A DNA stretch of 64,000 nt from Limnoperna fortunei (taxonomy: Eukaryota; Mollusca; Bivalvia; Mytilida; Modiolidae), in NCBI GenBank assembly GCA_944474755.1, contig OX104117.1, forward strand, positions 74,500,926 to 74,564,925, in the 5' to 3' direction. The notes under the pieces are model-generated. The model worked only from the letters and a program-made list of their open reading frames with translations, made no database searches and was not told the origin of the DNA. This document shows positions 46,763-58,616 of the stretch, one piece after another (the stretch's first letter is position 1; each line of letters begins with the position of its first letter). A program made the translations under genes and the position numbers.

Positions 46763-47047
46763 TCCCCCTTTTTTTCATCGCAACTTATTTTTGATCGCTC
46801 GTCTTTTCTCGAGTGGCTACGAATAGCGGATGGCCTATTATGATTGCCACCGCGGGGTTTTCATCCCTAACTTAGCTCTGCTTATTTGTTTGCCAATAGG
46901 CAGCTATCTCCCGATTAAGAAGCCAATCAAGACAGCGTGTAATCGCATTTACTTTAGTCCTAGTATATCATAAATATACACTGATTATGGAAAGTATACA
47001 AAAACCTGATTTGGAAAACATACTATGAGGGTTTACAGTAGTCCACA
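46763..47047. other. No gene recognised
   Basis: Short spacer. Nothing assignable. Confidence 0.5.
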
Positions 47048-47405
47048 AACAGAGCAGCTCGTCCCTAGGTGGCGGGTAGGGGATAATCTCTCGTTGAAGG
47101 TTTGTGCGTTCATACTACGAATGCCTGACCGCGGACCACAGTGGGTTACGTGTTTGGAGACTGCCACGCTCCTTGTACGCTAAAGATCCTTTTTGTCGAT
47201 AACAGTAGGCTCGTTGTAGCCGCTACAAAAAGCTATATTTTCCGCCCCTACCAATACCACATACTTTTCCAGTGGCATTCACAATTAATATCCTTTGGTC
47301 CGTATGCCCCGAATTGGTTTTTTGTTTGTTAATTGTTTTCATTTTGAATATAGCTGAAATACTGCTCACTGGACGTAAAGCGAACATTTAATCCAATCCA
47401 ATCCA
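47048..47405 (+). mobile_element. Family B, nearly full-length
   Basis: AGCAGCTCGTCCCTAGGTGG, ATAATCTCTCGTTG, CTGACCGCGGACCACAGTGG, CTGCCACGCTCCTTGTACG, TTGTAGCCGCTACAAAAAGC, GAATATAGCTGAAATACTGC and TCACTGGACGTAAAGCGAAC, with a (CCAAT)n tail. About 60 bases near 47290-47325 are replaced relative to other copies. Confidence 0.85.
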
Positions 47406-50005
47406 AAATTTATTGTTAAAAAAAGTTCTTAACTATGTTATTATCATTAAAAGTTAATTGCAAAAATCTATAGTTGTCTTAAACGTACATTTTGATAGCG
47501 CCACCTCTAGCAAGGACATTTTTTACGACTTCACTAACAAATGTTCACCAACAAACTAGGTCTAATGATACTGGTTTCAAATCGTAAAATGCGTTTTTAG
47601 ACAAATGCAATTTATTCATGGTCGCTGACGGCATTTAAATTCAATTTACAAGAGAAAAGTGTCATTGACAGAAAAACACAGATGATAGTGTCTGCTCAAG
47701 GTTAAAACTACCAAGTCTGACAACAATTACGTTTAACGAAAGGTTAAAAACAGTCATTGTGTTACCATTAAACAATGTTAAGGTAAACTGATATATAACA
47801 GACGTTCATTGCTTTATTATAGCCGACATTCTTTAAATATTTTAACACATAATGGTTGCATGTTTTTGTCATTGCTACTATCTTAACCATTAAAATACTT
47901 ATTATATTGTGACACTATAACACCGTTACTTATGGAGCAAACGTATTGAATAATAAATGTTGTGCTGGGCCTACCCAGTGGTAATTATAATATATCGTTT
48001 TCTGTTTTCCAAAACTTAATACTTAATGGTTGTTTATTTAATTTTGTATAAAAATCAAATTCTTAATTGCCTTGTGGCTATTATCCTTTTAAGTTTTCTA
48101 TTCTTTATGTTCTTCTTGTGTTTTTTTTTGTGGTTTGTTTTAAGACAATTTTACCGTTTAATTGTCCATCATATGTTTGATTTAATATTTGATATTTTTT
48201 AATATCTGTTAACTATATGTATGCATATGTACAATGTACGAAATAGATTATTGCGAGCGGGCTCTATGCGATTTATGCTACCGCTTGGTATAAAATATTG
48301 ACAAATATAAGGTCTGACCATGTTCTAATTCGAATAGAGCCCAATTGAAATAATCTATTTCAATTCTAATATGTCCAACAATGGTTTTAAAATTTCGAAG
48401 CGGCTCTAAGAGGACGCATTCAATGGTAATACTGTTTTTTAAAACTAATAAGATATAGCCCAAAACAGTATGTTAAAGCAAATAAAATTGACTCAAACAT
48501 TTTATTGAATATACGTACCTTTTAAACAAAAATATTGAGAAATCTTAACGAAATTGCATTGTTCCAGTGTGAAATTTTCAGTTCAGCGTAATATGACGTC
48601 GAAATTCTAATTGTGACGTTATATTAATTCGAATATAGAATTGTTAAAAAAATAATGTATCGGGAGTAGTTTAAATCATATCAATCTCAGAATTCAGACT
48701 AAAAATAACTGCATTATTAACAATAACGATAATTATGGATAACACATAACAAACTGCATTTTTATGTCAGTTTTTGCATTTACACAAAACACACAGCTTA
48801 CGCATGTGCGAACTAAACTTGGACCGGCTTTGTTTACATAGCAAAATCAGGACGTCATATTAGAATAGTTTATATTATTTCCATATATGTTATAAAACAT
48901 TCCAACTGCATACCAAACCTGTCGCTTCTCGATTTCTTCTTTTCGGGTCAACAATCACGTCGCTTTCATTACAATTCCGCATTGTTTTGTATGATAAACT
49001 CTGCATACACTGACAAACCAAAATTGACATTCAAAGTACAGTATGTAGTAATGAAAAATTAGTATAATTTTCACGTGGGCATGGTAGACATAAAATATTC
49101 GTTAAACTTTAAATTTCAAGTTCGTAGGCGAGATATTAATATACGTATATTCACGTTAATGTATTAAAGACGTGGTATTCAATTTTCGTTTATTACAATG
49201 TGCACTTTTAATATTATATCGTCAAGTCGTTTAGTTGTAGTCTCCGATAAAATTTAAAGTTTTAATTTTGTTATAAACAGACGCGCTAAGCATTAATACA
49301 TGTATTGACGAAATTCAGAGTTTAAGCCAAACGCGGCATAATTGATGATTACACGTGCGAATTGTCACATTTATTGTCCCAATTAAGTAATTCGAGGCAC
49401 GCGTGTGGAATAGTTGATAGTCTTTGTATTACTTCTGAGGCTCAATAAGGGAAAAACTATTAACGCGGAAAAAGACGCGAACGGTAAATACATGAAAAAT
49501 CTTTCAGCTTAATAATAAATATTATTTTAAGTTAAAACATGATACGTAGAGTTAGATACCAAAATCTAAACTAAATACAAGACTTTTAAAGTGATATTTT
49601 AATATGAAATATTTTTTCATTTTCGAATAAGAAAAACTACCCCGTTTTACACATATTAGCCGTCAAAATCTGCGCACTCAATTATAAATATAATTTTATT
49701 TCAGCTCCAAATAACACAATGGCTGTTATTCGTTTCCAGAATAAAAACAGCAGAACTTATTCCGGTATTTAACAGTTAGCGATAAAAACATTGTCTTAAG
49801 ACGGACGATCAAGCCGTATAAACATACATAAAACACAATGCTAAGAACGAACTCCCATAAACTCAATTTACGCCCACGTTAGAATCATTAGAAGCTGTGC
49901 ATAATAGATCAATCCATAAATCCGATCAGTTTTCTTACACCCATCATGTGTGTTACAGAGTTTTTTTATCGGCGCTTGCAGACATTATTTCAGCGCAAAA
50001 AAAAT
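47406..50005. other. No gene recognised
   Basis: 2.6 kb of AT-rich DNA. ATTGAAATAATCTATTTCAAT at 48344-48364 is a short palindrome. No repeat family or coding similarity is seen until the transposase remnant. Confidence 0.5.
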
Positions 50006-50007
50006 TT

Positions 50008-50845
50008 TTGACATCAATTTAGGTTTTTTGATTGCCATAGATGAGACGACTGACTTAGCAAACCAAAAAGACTCATTACATATGTAGATTACATCAAATA
50101 CCACGTAAAACAAACATTGTTTCTTTCAAGTATATTAACTGCAGAAACAATTAAAGAAATTATTTAGAATAAGATATCCGATATGACAGGTCCAAAGTCA
50201 GGTGTGGTTGTCAGACCTAAAGCACATGTTTCATATTAATATGTGTCTATTGTGTTGCAAACATGTGTGCACAAGCTACATCGCAAGCAGCAAAAGCTGT
50301 ACCCGAGTTGAACTCGAATGCTAAAACGATTTCTAACATATTCCACTTCTACATGTTCTACAGTAACTCAAGCAAACAAGAGATTTATAGAGTTTGTTAG
50401 ATTTGCCAAAATTAAAGTATGCAGTGGTACAGTAATGTTGTTAAGCCTTGACTGCTGAGGGACTATACAATGATGTGTCATAATACAAATTCATAATGTT
50501 TACACATATTTTGTAAGATGTATTACCTTTTCTAACAGAAATGTATAAGTTGTTTCAAAGTGAAATTGTGGACTTTAGTAAGGTTTTACCTAGTGTCAGC
50601 TGCATACCATGAATACACTGAGAGATATGAAATAGTGTGTGCAGTTATGTATGTGGATGCATTGGATGATTGTATAGAAATTATTGGTAACACGGTAATG
50701 TAAAAGAGGAAGGTGAGTGAGTAGTTAGAAAGTAGTGGATGCGAATGTTAGAATGAATTTTGAAAGTTTTGATGGGTGTGATACTGATTGTTAGAAAGGG
50801 GAGTTGTGTATACACGGAAAAGATTGGTCACGAAAGTAATGTCAG
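50008..50845 (+). pseudogene. hAT-type transposase-like gene (ZNF862/ZMYM-like), decayed
   Basis: Pieces in three frames align in the order of the RNase H-like core of this family. DINLGFLIAIDETTDLANQK (50009-50068) holds the first catalytic-type Asp (consensus IDE.TD). SILTAETIKEII follows at 50128-50163, then DMTGPKSGVVVRPKAHVSY at 50181-50237 (consensus SDGA..MTG...GV...LK). ATSQAAKAVPELNSNAKTIS then NIFHFYMFYSNSSKQEIY at 50275-50391 is the block after the C..H...L motif. LTEMYKLFQSEIVDFSKVLP (50531-50590) is the linker helix region. Stops and frameshifts separate all of them. No N-terminal zinc finger or C-terminal dimerisation domain was identified. It could be a fossil hAT transposon or a dead copy of a domesticated gene. 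Confidence 0.7.
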
Positions 50846-50872
50846 AATATGAAGACTGCATTGTACAAAATT

Positions 50873-51295
50873 TCGATTGATTGGTTGATTGGATGTTTGC
50901 TTTACGTCCAGCGAGGAGTATTTCAGCTATATTCATGACGGGAAAAAGTTAACAAACAAAAAATAAATGGGAAAAGGGGTGGGGTGGGACAGGGGGGACA
51001 AAATTTTGACTGCCACTGGAAAAGTATGAAGCATTGGGTAGGGTCGGAGAATTTAGCCTTTTGTAGCGGCTACAATGAGCCTACTCTTTTTCGAAATCTA
51101 CAAAAGGGGTCTTTTTCGTGCAAGGAGCGTGGCACTCTCTAAACACGTTACCCACTATGGCCCGCGGCCAAGCTTTCCGTATTATGACTTGACAACCTCA
51201 ACGAGAGGGTCTCCCCTATCCGCTACCCGGGGACGCGCTGGGCTGCTCTGTGGGTCGGTCACTGGGAACCATCCCAGTATGGTCCCAGCAAAATT
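50873..51295 (-). mobile_element. Family B, full-length reference copy (~420 bp)
   Basis: The minus strand runs from TGCTGGGACCATACTGGGAT at 51290 through CACAGAGCAGCCCAGCGCG, TCCCCGGGTAGCGGATAGG, CTTGGCCGCGGGCCATAG, GAGTGCCACGCTCCTTGCAC, TTGTAGCCGCTACAAAAGGC, TTTTCCAGTGGCAGTC and ATGAATATAGCTGAAATACT. It reaches GCTGGACGTAAAGCAAAC and a CAAT-rich tail at 50873-50890. It is the most complete of about 17 pieces in the window. It encodes no protein. Copy length, tail and 5'-truncated relatives suggest a SINE-like retroelement. A short DNA element is not excluded. Confidence 0.85.
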
Positions 51296-52014
51296 TGGAA
51301 GAAAGGTTTGCTATGCTTGAATATGTGGACAAGTTTAGTTTGTTTGTTTAAAGTTGTATTGTAAATGCAAAGAATGAATGCAGTCACACATTGTTTTATT
51401 TTGTAATGGATGAAGTGAATGTTATTCTTCATGAAGTTTACAATCTGTTCGGGATTGAGAGAGCTAGTAGCATTTCTAAATATATCGCCAGTACAAAAGG
51501 TTAGTTCTACTGAGATTTGTAAGTATACCCTTGCTTTTTTTGACGCGTCATTTTCCGAAATTATGACGAGATTCTTCCAAATCCTGCTTAGCTGCTGGAA
51601 TGATCTATTTTAATACTTATTTTAGTGTGCCTGTAAAGGTAATGCTCTACCCAGAAAAGGATTCGGAGTAAATATAGACCATCAATGTCCAACAAGGGTT
51701 TTGAATAATCTCACAAAGATTTCGTAAAATGACCCATACAATACATCAGTAGACTTTAATGAGGATCTCACATAAAGGAAGAATTACAGATGAGAAAGAT
51801 TATAAAGTTAAAGATTATTTAGTACATTTTTGTATTAACTTTATGTGTTTTGAAAATGTCATGGTGTTTAACAGTTTTCTAGATGTTTGCTTTTCAATAT
51901 TGCATCCATGCTATAGTGCATTATGTCTATAGAACACTACTATTTACTCTGAACTAAGATGATATAAGCTATCAGCTGTGTTTAATGTAACAAAGAACAA
52001 TTCAGTTCTAAGAT
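51296..52014. other. No gene recognised
   Basis: AT-rich. Nothing assignable. Confidence 0.5.
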
Positions 52015-52172
52015 AAAAGTTATTTTTGGAATAATGATGTTTTTTAGGATACAATGATATATATAATGGGTTTTCTTTACAATTTTAATTTTTGGTTAAA
52101 TAGTCTGGTTTTTTTTGTTATAAAAATATATGAACTATATTAAAAAACATCATTATTCCGAAAAATACTTTT
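52015..52172. repeat. Inverted repeat, ~32-bp arms, 94-base spacer
   Basis: GGAATAATGATGTTTTTTA (52028-52046) is perfectly repeated in reverse at 52141-52159. The arms extend outward through AAAAGTTATTTTT / AAAAAGTATTTTTC with small differences. The shape fits a MITE or foldback. Confidence 0.8.
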
Positions 52173-52735
52173 TCATGTAGTAAACGTATTCAAAAAGAGA
52201 CACGAATGTCAATTAATACACAACGCACAGTGGGTTACTAAAACGGCAATAACTATCATCACGTATCAATAATTATCGGTTTTAAATAAAAAAAAAGATT
52301 AAAAAATGGTGACACTGATATCCAGATCGACCACGTCTGATTGTATATGCAACTTCTTTTGGACATCAAAGTGCCGAGAGTGATTCACTCCCACTCTTCT
52401 ACATTACGAGTAATGGGATTAAATTCGTACCCTCACCAAAAAGCTAGGCTACGATTATTCGTTCTAAGAGCTGTCCAGTTGGAGGAAAGAAACAACCTTC
52501 GGGTTTGTAAGAGTGATTAGGTATTAAAACGTTCAGTCTGTTTGTGAATTGCAATAACTGCCGTATTTGTAGTGTGCACTGCTTCTTTCACGCTTAAGGC
52601 CTTTTTATAAGCGCGTCTGTGACGGACTCATGGTATACAATTGCCTGTTTGTCAGTCGTCCACACGTCGCCCTCTATCTTTACAATGATTTTAGATTTTC
52701 GTGAAACCGTACACAATTGTTAATTATGTTAGCCT
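52173..52735. other. No gene recognised
   Basis: Nothing assignable. Confidence 0.5.
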
Positions 52736-53325
52736 CATGGTCTGTAAACTTGTTTGAAAATTTCTGATTTATCGTTTTAGCTATGGGACTTTGGTCGTGA
52801 AAAAAGGGATTGTTAAACTTGATCTATTTAATTATATTCAAATGTTTAACCTTTAACTCGATAACGCTTTTATTATTTTTCTTGGTCAATGTTTGATGCT
52901 TTATTTATTTTGAAAGATGCGAGCTTCCTTAGTTTTGGTAAAATTCGGATTTATCGTTATAGAGCTATGGGACTTTTTTGTGAACAACTGTGGATTTTGT
53001 TGTTTTAAGACGATAACTCAAAAACACTTTCATGATTTTTTAACATTTAGGAAATCGATTATTTTGCTAGATGCAAGCTTTCTTTTATTGTTTGGAAACT
53101 TTCTGATTTTTTTTTATTATGACCTTGTTAATAAAAAGAGGGTGTTTTTTTAGTTTTCAGACTCTGACTCCAGAAACCTGTCATCAATTATCTAGATTTT
53201 GCAAGCTATTGTTGATAAGTGTGGTGATGTTTGAACATTTCAGATAGAATTATGCATCCATTAAGTGTATAGCTTTTGTATTTTTAGCGGGCGTGTCATG
53301 CGCTCATGCCGCAGCCGTATATTGT
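52736..53325 (+). repeat. Dispersed repeat with two diverged ~190-bp units
   Basis: AGCTATGGGACTTTGGTCGTG (52780) and AGCTATGGGACTTTTTTGTG (52963) start equivalent segments. Each is preceded by TTTATCGTT and followed by a CGATAAC word. The right end has TTTTTAGCGGGCGTGTCATG with CGCTCATGCCGC. It resembles a common bivalve non-coding repeat (from memory). The 78-codon frame at 52917-53153 is part of it. Confidence 0.5.
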
Positions 53326-53384
53326 ACAATGTCAAAAAGAGTGAGCTTATTGTTTCTAAATTTGCTTTCCATTATTCGATGTCC

Positions 53385-53492
53385 TTTCTCTTACTGAATG
53401 TATTGTTTAAAACCTTGTTCTTGTCCTGAATTTAGCCGAAATACCGCTCGAAAGATATAAAGCTATTCAATTAGTCAATCGTCTTATATGTT
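53385..53492 (+). mobile_element. Family B 3' tail
   Basis: GTCCTGAATTTAGCCGAAAT then ACCGCTCGAAAGATATAAAG and a CAATTAGTCAATC tail. A diverged 3' end. Confidence 0.6.
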
Positions 53493-53965
53493 TGAGTTTG
53501 CGTCAATATCTTTAGATTTTGTTATGTATTTTTCATTAGAGTAATAGCAAGTGCCTTTACAGTTTAGCATATTAAATGGAATGTTATATTAGAAAAGAAA
53601 AGTGGCGGCAGGCAAGGTTTCTACTGTTAGTCTTGTATAACCATTAACGTCTCAAAAATCAAATGCAATGTTTGTAATGCTAATGTCTTTTGGGTAAAGA
53701 TGTACGAAATGTATCCCAACTATACTATCCGTTTAATTATACACCTGTAGTTTTTATCAGCCACAAATGATATCTATTGAGGACTGTGGACACCAATTAT
53801 GTGCAATTAAGTATTTATACGTATCATATTTCTTTTAAATGTAGCATTTATAAGTTTCCTATATTGATTCAGTGTACTTTGTAACTTGCATCCAGGTCAA
53901 TAACCACAACAGAGGCAATAAAACAATTTCTTAGACAAGTATATACATATATAAATACCGTTTTT
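53493..53965. other. No gene recognised
   Basis: AT-rich spacer. Nothing assignable. Confidence 0.5.
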
Positions 53966-54017
53966 GTGGCATGTAGTAAAACACAGAAAGCTGCGTTTTA
54001 TTACAAAAACATGCCAC
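53966..54017. repeat. Short hairpin
   Basis: GTGGCATGTAGTAAAACACAG (53966-53986) pairs with CTGCGTTTTATTACAAAAAC and ATGCCAC (53991-54017), leaving a 4-base loop and one bulge of about 6 bases. Confidence 0.8.
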
Positions 54018-55260
54018 ACAAACTAAGTTTTTAACATGAAACGTGAGGAACTTGAAATCAATATTTCTCATAATTATTAATTTTTTTTGTTTCAAGAAAT
54101 GTGTGCAAGTTATATGACAGAGAAAGAGAAAATACTTTGAAATAAATTGATGTTAATGTTAACACAAAATATAATGATAACTTGATCATAACAGTAGGAA
54201 TAAAATCTTTATTTTCAAACGTATAATGAATCATTTCTTCATTGTATTCGGGTTCTTATTACTTTATGAATATATCTAGAAGACCATCGAGCTGTGTATT
54301 CAACATCTTGTGTGGAATATTAATGCATTTACCGATCCCCATGACAATATATATGAACAATACAAAAGATTTTTTTTTCTTTTTCCAAAAATTAATAATT
54401 ATGAGAAATATTGATTTTCAGTTCACTATAGCTTTATTTTGATTAGTAGTTAAATACTGGTTTACCAGAAGAGTATTCTGTACAAGACATATATAAAATA
54501 TAACCTAATGAGTCAATTTGTAACAAAACGTGGTATTATGTCATATAGAGTTTCTTAAAACACTTTGATATATTTTCTTATTTTTGTAATAAGTGAAATT
54601 CACAGATTTTTTTACTTTGAGGAAATATGTTTTCGAACTTCACTTAAAGTGACTTGTGTATTAATCCTTACCGTTGACCTTTAAATATATAAATTAGATT
54701 GCTTGATGTAATGGTTGACAGCAGTAATCCAGCTTTAGTAAGATCAAGAACAAGTATACAACAAAATAATTAAGGGAATATAATAGAAATATGAACAAAT
54801 AATTCTGACTTCCACTGGAAATATGTAGAATGTTATGTAGAGAGGACAAAATGAATAGGCCTGTTGTCGTTTGAAAGCTTAGCAATTTGTATTGTGCAAG
54901 AAGCAAAATGTATTTAAACAGTATTTTACACAACGTTTTCGCAAACCACGTTCGTTTCATCAAGTCGAATGTACATCTACAGAAATAAATTTTCATTTGT
55001 ACATGTGTATACACAGCTTAGAATTAACAATAAATAAACTTTTATTTCCTTACTTGAATCTTTTATCCTTTTTTATTTCAGTAATGTTACAGTTTTTTAG
55101 CCATAACCTGTGGCAAAGTATATCAAGATACACGTTAAAAAAGGGCTTTTACTGCAATTGTTTTATGACAAAAAATAAAATGTAAAGATTAATATACGTT
55201 TTATTTATATTTTTAAATAGTACATTTATATGAAACTAAATAAAACTAACAACAAAAAAA
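54018..55260. other. No gene recognised
   Basis: AT-rich. A 106-codon minus frame (55014-54694) is hydrophobic and low-complexity, with no recognisable family. Confidence 0.5.
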
Positions 55261-55263
55261 ACT

Positions 55264-56125
55264 GCTGATAACTGGAGATCTTACCATTGTTGACAATGAA
55301 ATTTTGTCCAAATGACCTAAATACCTTGAAAATAAATCCATTCACGAAACTGCAACTTCAAATTATTGATGGATTCAATAGAAGACTATGCCAGAAATGG
55401 GCAAAGCAAGAAGTCCAGGATGTTAAAACCCCCTCCGAGTTTGCAAAGGCCATGAGGTCATGGATTCAAATTCAATCGTTTAAGAAGGTATATGAGTACT
55501 AACGCGTCATCAATCTTCAGAAATCTTGATGCTGTTAAAACATTGTCCGACATTCATGACAAATAAATTGTTGTGCCATCAGACAATTCCCATAATAACC
55601 TTATTTTTATCTGCAAAACAAAACATTACATAGAGTGTTTAATTAATGAATTCGTCATGAAAGCACTAAGCAATTACACATTCACTACGCTTGTTCAGTA
55701 TTGGCATCCTTTGGTCTCAAAATCAAAGTCGACATGTTTTTCAACAGACTGTAGGTATTCCTATGGGTACTAATATGCTCCTCTACTCGCCGACCTATTT
55801 TGTACTCTTATAAGAATGAATTCCTACAATTTCACATGCCGCTAGATTGATGATGTTTTGTTCCTCAACAATGCTAAATCTGCTGACTATTTGCATTCAA
55901 TTAAACCTAGAGAGCTTGAAATTAAAGACACCACCAATACAATAAGGTCAGCCTCTTACTAAGACCTACTTCTAGAAATAGACTCGGGAAAACTACAAAC
56001 TAGAGTCACCATGAATTTATCGGTATGGGAAATCAATCTCTCTAATACGATCATTTTAGCCGAGTCAAAGGTAGTCTTTCGCATTCCTGGATTTGACTTT
56101 TTCCTAAACATGACAATAATTTATG
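55264..56125 (+). pseudogene. Penelope-like RT, third copy with internal deletion
   Basis: The N-terminal piece is at 55264-55500 (GATAACTGGAGATCTTACCA then GTTGACAATGA, equivalent to LTGDL.IVDN). Fingers follow at 55571-55660 with VVPSDNSHNNLIFICKTKHY and IECLINEF. The sequence then jumps at about 55730 straight to motif B (CAACAGACTGTAGGTATTCC then TATGGGTACTAAT), so roughly 550 bases including motif A are deleted. The motif C neighbourhood (GATTGATGATGTTTTG) and AAATAGACTCGGGAAAACTA follow. After 56040 it enters the family's 3' tail (CGAGTCAAAGGTAGT, CATTCCTGGATTTGAC), which stops at about 56125. Confidence 0.7.
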
Positions 56126-56149
56126 TGACGGGAATCTTCAAACAAGTAT

Positions 56150-56262
56150 ACCACCATGGTCCATGTTCGGGGTTATAAGAACACTAACGAGAGGGCGTTC
56201 CTTATCTGCTAAATGTGAGCTCTGTGAATCGAGCTCTGGGACCCTCCCAGTATTTTAACGTT
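56150..56262 (-). mobile_element. Family B head fragment
   Basis: ACTAACGAGAGGGCGTTCC, GTGAGCTCTGTGAATCGAGC and TCTGGGACCCTCCCAGTATT match the 5' end of family B on the minus strand. It adjoins the truncated RT tail, echoing the nested arrangement at 16245-16650. Confidence 0.65.
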
Positions 56263-57600
56263 TACGTACGAACATCATTTCATACCTAACCATGGAGGTC
56301 TTCAGCAAGATATACACATCTGGGATTATAAATATTACCAATTGAAAAAAACTATTAGAAAGTGCTAAAGTACCATCGGGATGAGACGATGTTTTGATTG
56401 GAAAAATTAATTAGTCCTTATACTAATATTTTTTGCGTCAATTCTATTGATCCGTCAATTAATGTCCATTTATTTCAAAACCGTAAAGGCATTCTGGAGT
56501 AAATTATTGTCTAGATATACTGAAATGCGGAAATAACATATAATATACAAGTATGCCGTTATCTTATAGATATTACAATACAAACAAATGAATGCAATTT
56601 ACGTTTTGAAGCCGACTGTGTAATGGTCTATTTATTTGAAAAGCCAATTGCCCATAATTGAATAAAAATAAATCTAGCCAGGAAGTCCATTAGGAGAACC
56701 TCATCATGATCTTTTAACCTTTGATACAACCGCTAATGTTCATGCTTGTTTAAATAGCTAACCTCCGTTTAACTGATCGGAACATGATGTGTGTATTGAT
56801 GTACTATACAGCAGTGATGCTCACTGGTACAGACATTTCAAAAGAAATGATGGGTTTAACCATATATGGCATTTTAACCTCCCGCTTCCATTACTGTAGT
56901 ATGTGAATGGGTGCGTTGATGAGATAGTTTGGATATCAAACACCACCAGTTAATAATAGGTATTCGAAGATCGTCAAAGGGGACAAGCACTATGTACTGA
57001 TATTAAAAGAAAATTGGAAAATATTAAGCAATCATATTTTTAACGAGATATAATACACATGTATGTATCAGCAACGAAATAGTACCTATATTATTAAAGG
57101 CACTTACGAGTCGCTTTTTTGTAACCTCTATCTCGAGGAAAGTGGTGATGTTTGCAAATATTAGTATACTCAAGGTAATCTCTAGCACTTCTGAAATTCC
57201 CATACCACATCCTCCGAAATTTACTAACATTTTTTCGATAAAAAAAATCTGTCACAATATAAACCTGTTCATCGTTGATATTTCTTCAGACTATATCGTC
57301 AGGGATATTCAAGTCATGAAGAATTTATGGCTATTATGATTGATCAGGATTTTATCTTTGTCAAATATGGTACGTTTGTACATTAAAAACATATTCGTAT
57401 ACTTGACGACCAGAGCGAGTAAATGAAATGATGTAGGGTAGCAAGAAATAAATCTAATAAAAAATCTTGCAACAAAACAAAAGGTGAGTAACCAGAAACC
57501 AATAAAAGCCAACGTTTCGTATGCAATGAAGATTTTCTGTATGTTCTGTTCACCTTTTTGAAATTTCTAATTTGTATAATTATTCTTTTACTTTATAAAA
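56263..57600. other. No gene recognised
   Basis: AT-rich. Short frames at 57024-57339 on both strands have no recognisable motif. Confidence 0.5.
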
Positions 57601-57601
57601 T

Positions 57602-57868
57602 GTCGGAGCCACGGTGGCCTATTGGTTAAGATACTTCGTATACCATTAATCACGTAGTCTGGCAACACCGAGATTACGGTTTCGAGTCTCAATGCGGTCA
57701 GGGTGTACTCGTTTTCAATCTTACTTAACAAAGATTGTAAGGTTTCGTACCAAAGGTCCGAGGTGTTCCCCGTGTACTGCAGCTTCCGCCACAAAAAAAC
57801 TGGATAATATAACTAACAAATTGCTGAAATGCCACGTTAAACAACATTCAAACAAACAAACAATAGAA
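57602..57868 (+). mobile_element. SINE family A, full-length
   Basis: The tRNA-like head has A box TGGCCTATTGGTTAAG (57615-57630) and B box GGTTTCGAGTCTC (57678-57690). The body includes AAAGGTCCGAGGTGTTCC, CGTGTACTGCAGCTTCCGCC and AAAAAAACTGGATAATATAA. The tail is GAAATGCCACGTTAAAC followed by (CAAA)n. About 267 bp. The tail core is shared with 7058, 33785, 37845 and 61905. Transcription would be from the internal pol III promoter. Confidence 0.75.
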
Positions 57869-58440
57869 TATGTTAAATTAAGTTTCATCTCTGAACTTAC
57901 CATTGGGATCTAAAGAGAGGAAATGTTTGTAACGTAAATAAACTCTCTAAAATCATTATCAGAATGCTGGTCGTGCTCTTTTGCTCTTCTGGACTTTTGT
58001 ATCAAATAAAATATTTTAAATGTGTGGTATTAATATTTCATTTTGTAATATTACCATACCAATATGCTTTCCGGAGAGGTTTAACAGATAATCTGTTTCT
58101 TTAACGTTATACATTCATCGGAATGCCAGCAGTGTGAAACTGTAGTTTGATAACTGAATTTATATTAAGGATCCCATAATGGCACAGCTGTCAAAATGCC
58201 AGCAATTTTAATCTGTTTGTGTTGGTGTTAACTCTATAACAGGGCATAAATCTTGGACATTTAACATGAACTTTTAAAACAAGCTAGAATTAGTTTTGAA
58301 AAGTTGACAGTAACCATTCTTAGTGTGATATTACCTAAACTAAGGTCTCCCACACTTTTGCTTTTTATTGATTTTGGACTTTCAGACGTAAAATTAAACT
58401 GCCATATGGACAAAAATTTTACAACTAGAATTTCAATAAA
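57869..58440. other. No gene recognised
   Basis: Nothing assignable. Confidence 0.5.
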
Positions 58441-58555
58441 GCATTGTAAGTTTTAGTAGGGATTGGTAGACTTAGTTGTATGCGGCTACAATGCGCCTTT
58501 TTTCCAAGAATAACTACCTTATCCGCCTAATGGGTCGCCCAGGATTTAGAAAAAT
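58441..58555 (-). mobile_element. Family B, weak fragment
   Basis: GATTGGTAGACTTAG, TGCGGCTACAATGCGCCTTT and CCGCCTAATGGGTCGCCCAG lie in family B order on the minus strand, but are strongly diverged and shortened. Confidence 0.4.
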
Positions 58556-58616
58556 AACATATTACAAGCGCAGTAAAGGTCGACAAATATCAACTTATCA
58601 ACAACGGTAACTTTCA

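Noticed and set aside
54694..55014. 106-codon minus-strand hydrophobic frame
   Set aside because: Low complexity, rich in L/F/Y/I from AT-rich DNA, and no family or context.
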